The notes below the pieces were generated by a model. It was not told the origin of the DNA. It made no database searches and saw only the letters and a list, made by a program, of their open reading frames with translations. This document shows positions 32,566 to 33,709 of a stretch of 33,709 nt of DNA, piece by piece. The stretch is from positions 1 to 33,709 of the forward strand of contig WAKX01000017.1 in the NCBI GenBank assembly GCA_015523125.1, read 5' to 3'. Every line of letters starts with the position of its first letter. Position 1 is the first letter of the stretch. The position numbers and the translations under genes were made by a program. The DNA is from DHVE2 group archaeon. GTDB taxonomy: Archaea > Thermoplasmatota > Thermoplasmata > Thermoplasmatales > Aciduliprofundaceae.

Positions 32566-33552
32566 TCAAATTTGAGTATCTATTGTGTATCCCTGCTCTG
32601 CAATCTCAACCTTGTACGCTTTGCCTCCAACTTCCTCTATCTCCTTTACAACTTCATCCTGCTCGTCTGTGAGGGCTATCATACACCCCCCTCCTCCAGC
32701 TCCGGTGATTTTTGCGCCGTAAGAATGCTTCAATGAAACATCAATCATCTTCTTGAGCATGGGATGGCTGACGCCCAGAATTGTTAGAAGCTTGTTGTTT
32801 TTGTTCATGTACTCCCCTATTTTCACATAATCCTCTTCCTCCAAGGGCTTGATGACCTCCATGGTTATTTTTCCTATCTCCTTTATCACGTCCCTTGCGA
32901 AGGAATTCCACATGTAGAACCTGCGAACCTTTTCCACCATCTCAGGGGTATGACCCTTTATACCAGAGAATCCAACCACAAGTTTCAATCGAGGCACCTC
33001 TATGTGATGAATGAACCATCGCGTTTCTCCTTTTTTCACATCCCAAAGATAATTGTCCATTTTTTTATTCGAAACTAAAATCCCTTTTCCATGTGTGACG
33101 GTGCTCGTGTCGATGGGACTCGCCCTTCCCTGAGTTTGATACTCCACCTCAAACCCAGTTTTTGCGATTTTCTCCTCATCCGCTTCATTCTTCATGCCCA
33201 ATAATCCAGCCACTACAGCTATTGTTATGGACGCGGACGAGCCCATGCCCGAGGCCGACGGCACCGCGCTCGCAGTTGTTATTTTCAAAGGTTCCCCATC
33301 CCAAACCAGATCTATGGCTTTTTTGATATAGCGGTGGTACTTATCAATTAGAGGTAATCCATTCACGGAGTAATCCACATCCTTTTCAAACATAACTGTG
33401 GTTCTCAAATTAATGGCTACCGCGATGGCGGGTTCGCCGTAAACAACCGCGTGTTCTCCGAATAGAATTACCTTCGACGGAGCTGATGAAATCACGCATG
33501 CAATATCTTCTTTACTTTCATAAACATTTCCCTGAGTCACGGTTATTACCAC
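32566..33552 (-). CDS. mvk: Mevalonate kinase
   Basis: The protein has 328 residues from GTG 33552; GTG 33540 is an equally possible, shorter start. It is a GHMP kinase with motif 1 APSKVILFGEHAVVYG (24-39), the ATP loop VPSASGMGSSAS (97-108), catalytic Asp148 (SPIDTSTVTHGKG) and motif 3 GAGGGGC near the C-terminus. It phosphorylates mevalonate in the archaeal route to isoprenoid membrane lipids. The EHAVVYG and TSTVTHG segments are typical of true mevalonate kinases rather than mevalonate 3-kinases. The TATA is palindromic and shared with the pilin-like gene on the other strand. Confidence 0.92.
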   Translation of the reverse strand: MVITVTQGNVYESKEDIACVISSAPSKVILFGEHAVVYGEPAIAVAINLRTTVMFEKDVDYSVNGLPLIDKYHRYIKKAIDLVWDGEPLKITTASAVPSASGMGSSASITIAVVAGLLGMKNEADEEKIAKTGFEVEYQTQGRASPIDTSTVTHGKGILVSNKKMDNYLWDVKKGETRWFIHHIEVPRLKLVVGFSGIKGHTPEMVEKVRRFYMWNSFARDVIKEIGKITMEVIKPLEEEDYVKIGEYMNKNNKLLTILGVSHPMLKKMIDVSLKHSYGAKITGAGGGGCMIALTDEQDEVVKEIEEVGGKAYKVEIAEQGYTIDTQI

Positions 33553-33556
33553 GAAA

Positions 33557-33567
33557 GCTTTAAATAC
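33557..33567. promoter_or_regulatory. Shared, near-palindromic TATA of mvk and the pilin-like gene
   Basis: GCTTTAAATAC reads GTATTTAAAGC on the other strand. On the plus strand it puts transcription start near 33586, before the GGTGGTGAT ribosome site of the pilin-like gene; on the minus strand it faces mvk. Confidence 0.45.
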
Positions 33568-33609
33568 CCATGCGAAGATGTGAGAGCAATATCAGGTGGT
33601 GATGGAGAG

Positions 33610-33709
33610 ATGAAAGTTCTAAAAGAGAAGGAGAAGGGAGTATCGGAAGTTTTGGGAAGCATATTGGTATTGCTTATCACAGTCACGCTGTTTTCCAGCG
33701 TGTTTTACT
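33610..33709 (+). CDS. Archaeal type IV pilin-like protein, N-terminus (partial)
   Basis: The first 33 residues are in the window: a basic leader (MKVLKEKEKG), then VSEVLGSILVLLITVTLFSSVFY, the hydrophobic helix of archaeal type IV pilins (compare the VSPVIGxILMVAITV pattern of PilA and DUF1628 proteins). Class III signal peptidase would cut after KG or just downstream. GGTGATGGAG precedes the ATG. The gene runs past the right edge, so its length and family are undetermined. Confidence 0.7.
   Translation, partial: MKVLKEKEKGVSEVLGSILVLLITVTLFSSVFY

Overview
The window is a dense, AT-leaning archaeal chromosome segment. Supporting evidence: an archaeal-type SRP (7S) RNA, aRF1 with NIKS and GGQ motifs, FtsZ, a Cdc48/VAT double-AAA ATPase, aMBF1, an archaellum operon (flaBFGHIJ), archaeal mevalonate kinase, and BRE/TATA promoters, many about 27-30 nt upstream of a start codon (leaderless mRNAs). 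The mix suggests a thermoacidophilic euryarchaeon of the Thermoplasmata / DHVE2 (Aciduliprofundum-like) group. The genus is an inference from gene content, not a database match. No tRNA, rRNA, CRISPR, insertion sequence or prophage is visible. No gene-free stretch exceeds 300 nt; the longest are 1060-1278 and 14111-14271.

Layout. 1-3.1 kb: 3' end of CTP synthase, a radical SAM protein, a small Pro/Gln-rich membrane protein, an H-NOX-like protein, SRP RNA and a THUMP-only protein. 3.2-8.6 kb: ftsZ with an overlapping membrane-protein gene, cdc48, a PRC-barrel protein and convergent aRF1. 8.7-17 kb (signalling): a Ras-like GTPase convergent with a STAND ATPase/TPR protein that carries an inserted Roadblock/longin-like domain, an MFS transporter, a receiver-only response regulator, a tiny exported peptide and a winged-helix STAND/TPR regulator. 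17-22.5 kb: an aconitase-family (LeuC-like) large subunit and two exported beta-propeller proteins. 22.5-26.2 kb: an FKBP isomerase with a long Lys/Glu tail, an HD phosphohydrolase, a C/D box sRNA in the leader of a GfcR-like regulator, aMBF1 with a small membrane protein, and a CBS-domain protein. 26.2-32.5 kb: archaellum operon on the minus strand. 32.6-33.7 kb: mevalonate kinase and the start of a type IV pilin-like gene.

The most unusual points are: (i) an archaellin leader RNA with nested hairpins and an anti-Shine-Dalgarno segment; (ii) FlaF fused to an extracellular beta-propeller; (iii) a Ras-like GTPase facing a STAND ATPase with a Roadblock-like insert; (iv) a C/D box sRNA fused to the 5' leader of gfcR; (v) an archaeal H-NOX-like protein keeping the heme-ligand His but lacking the Arg of YxSxR; (vi) a PRC-barrel protein close to ftsZ.
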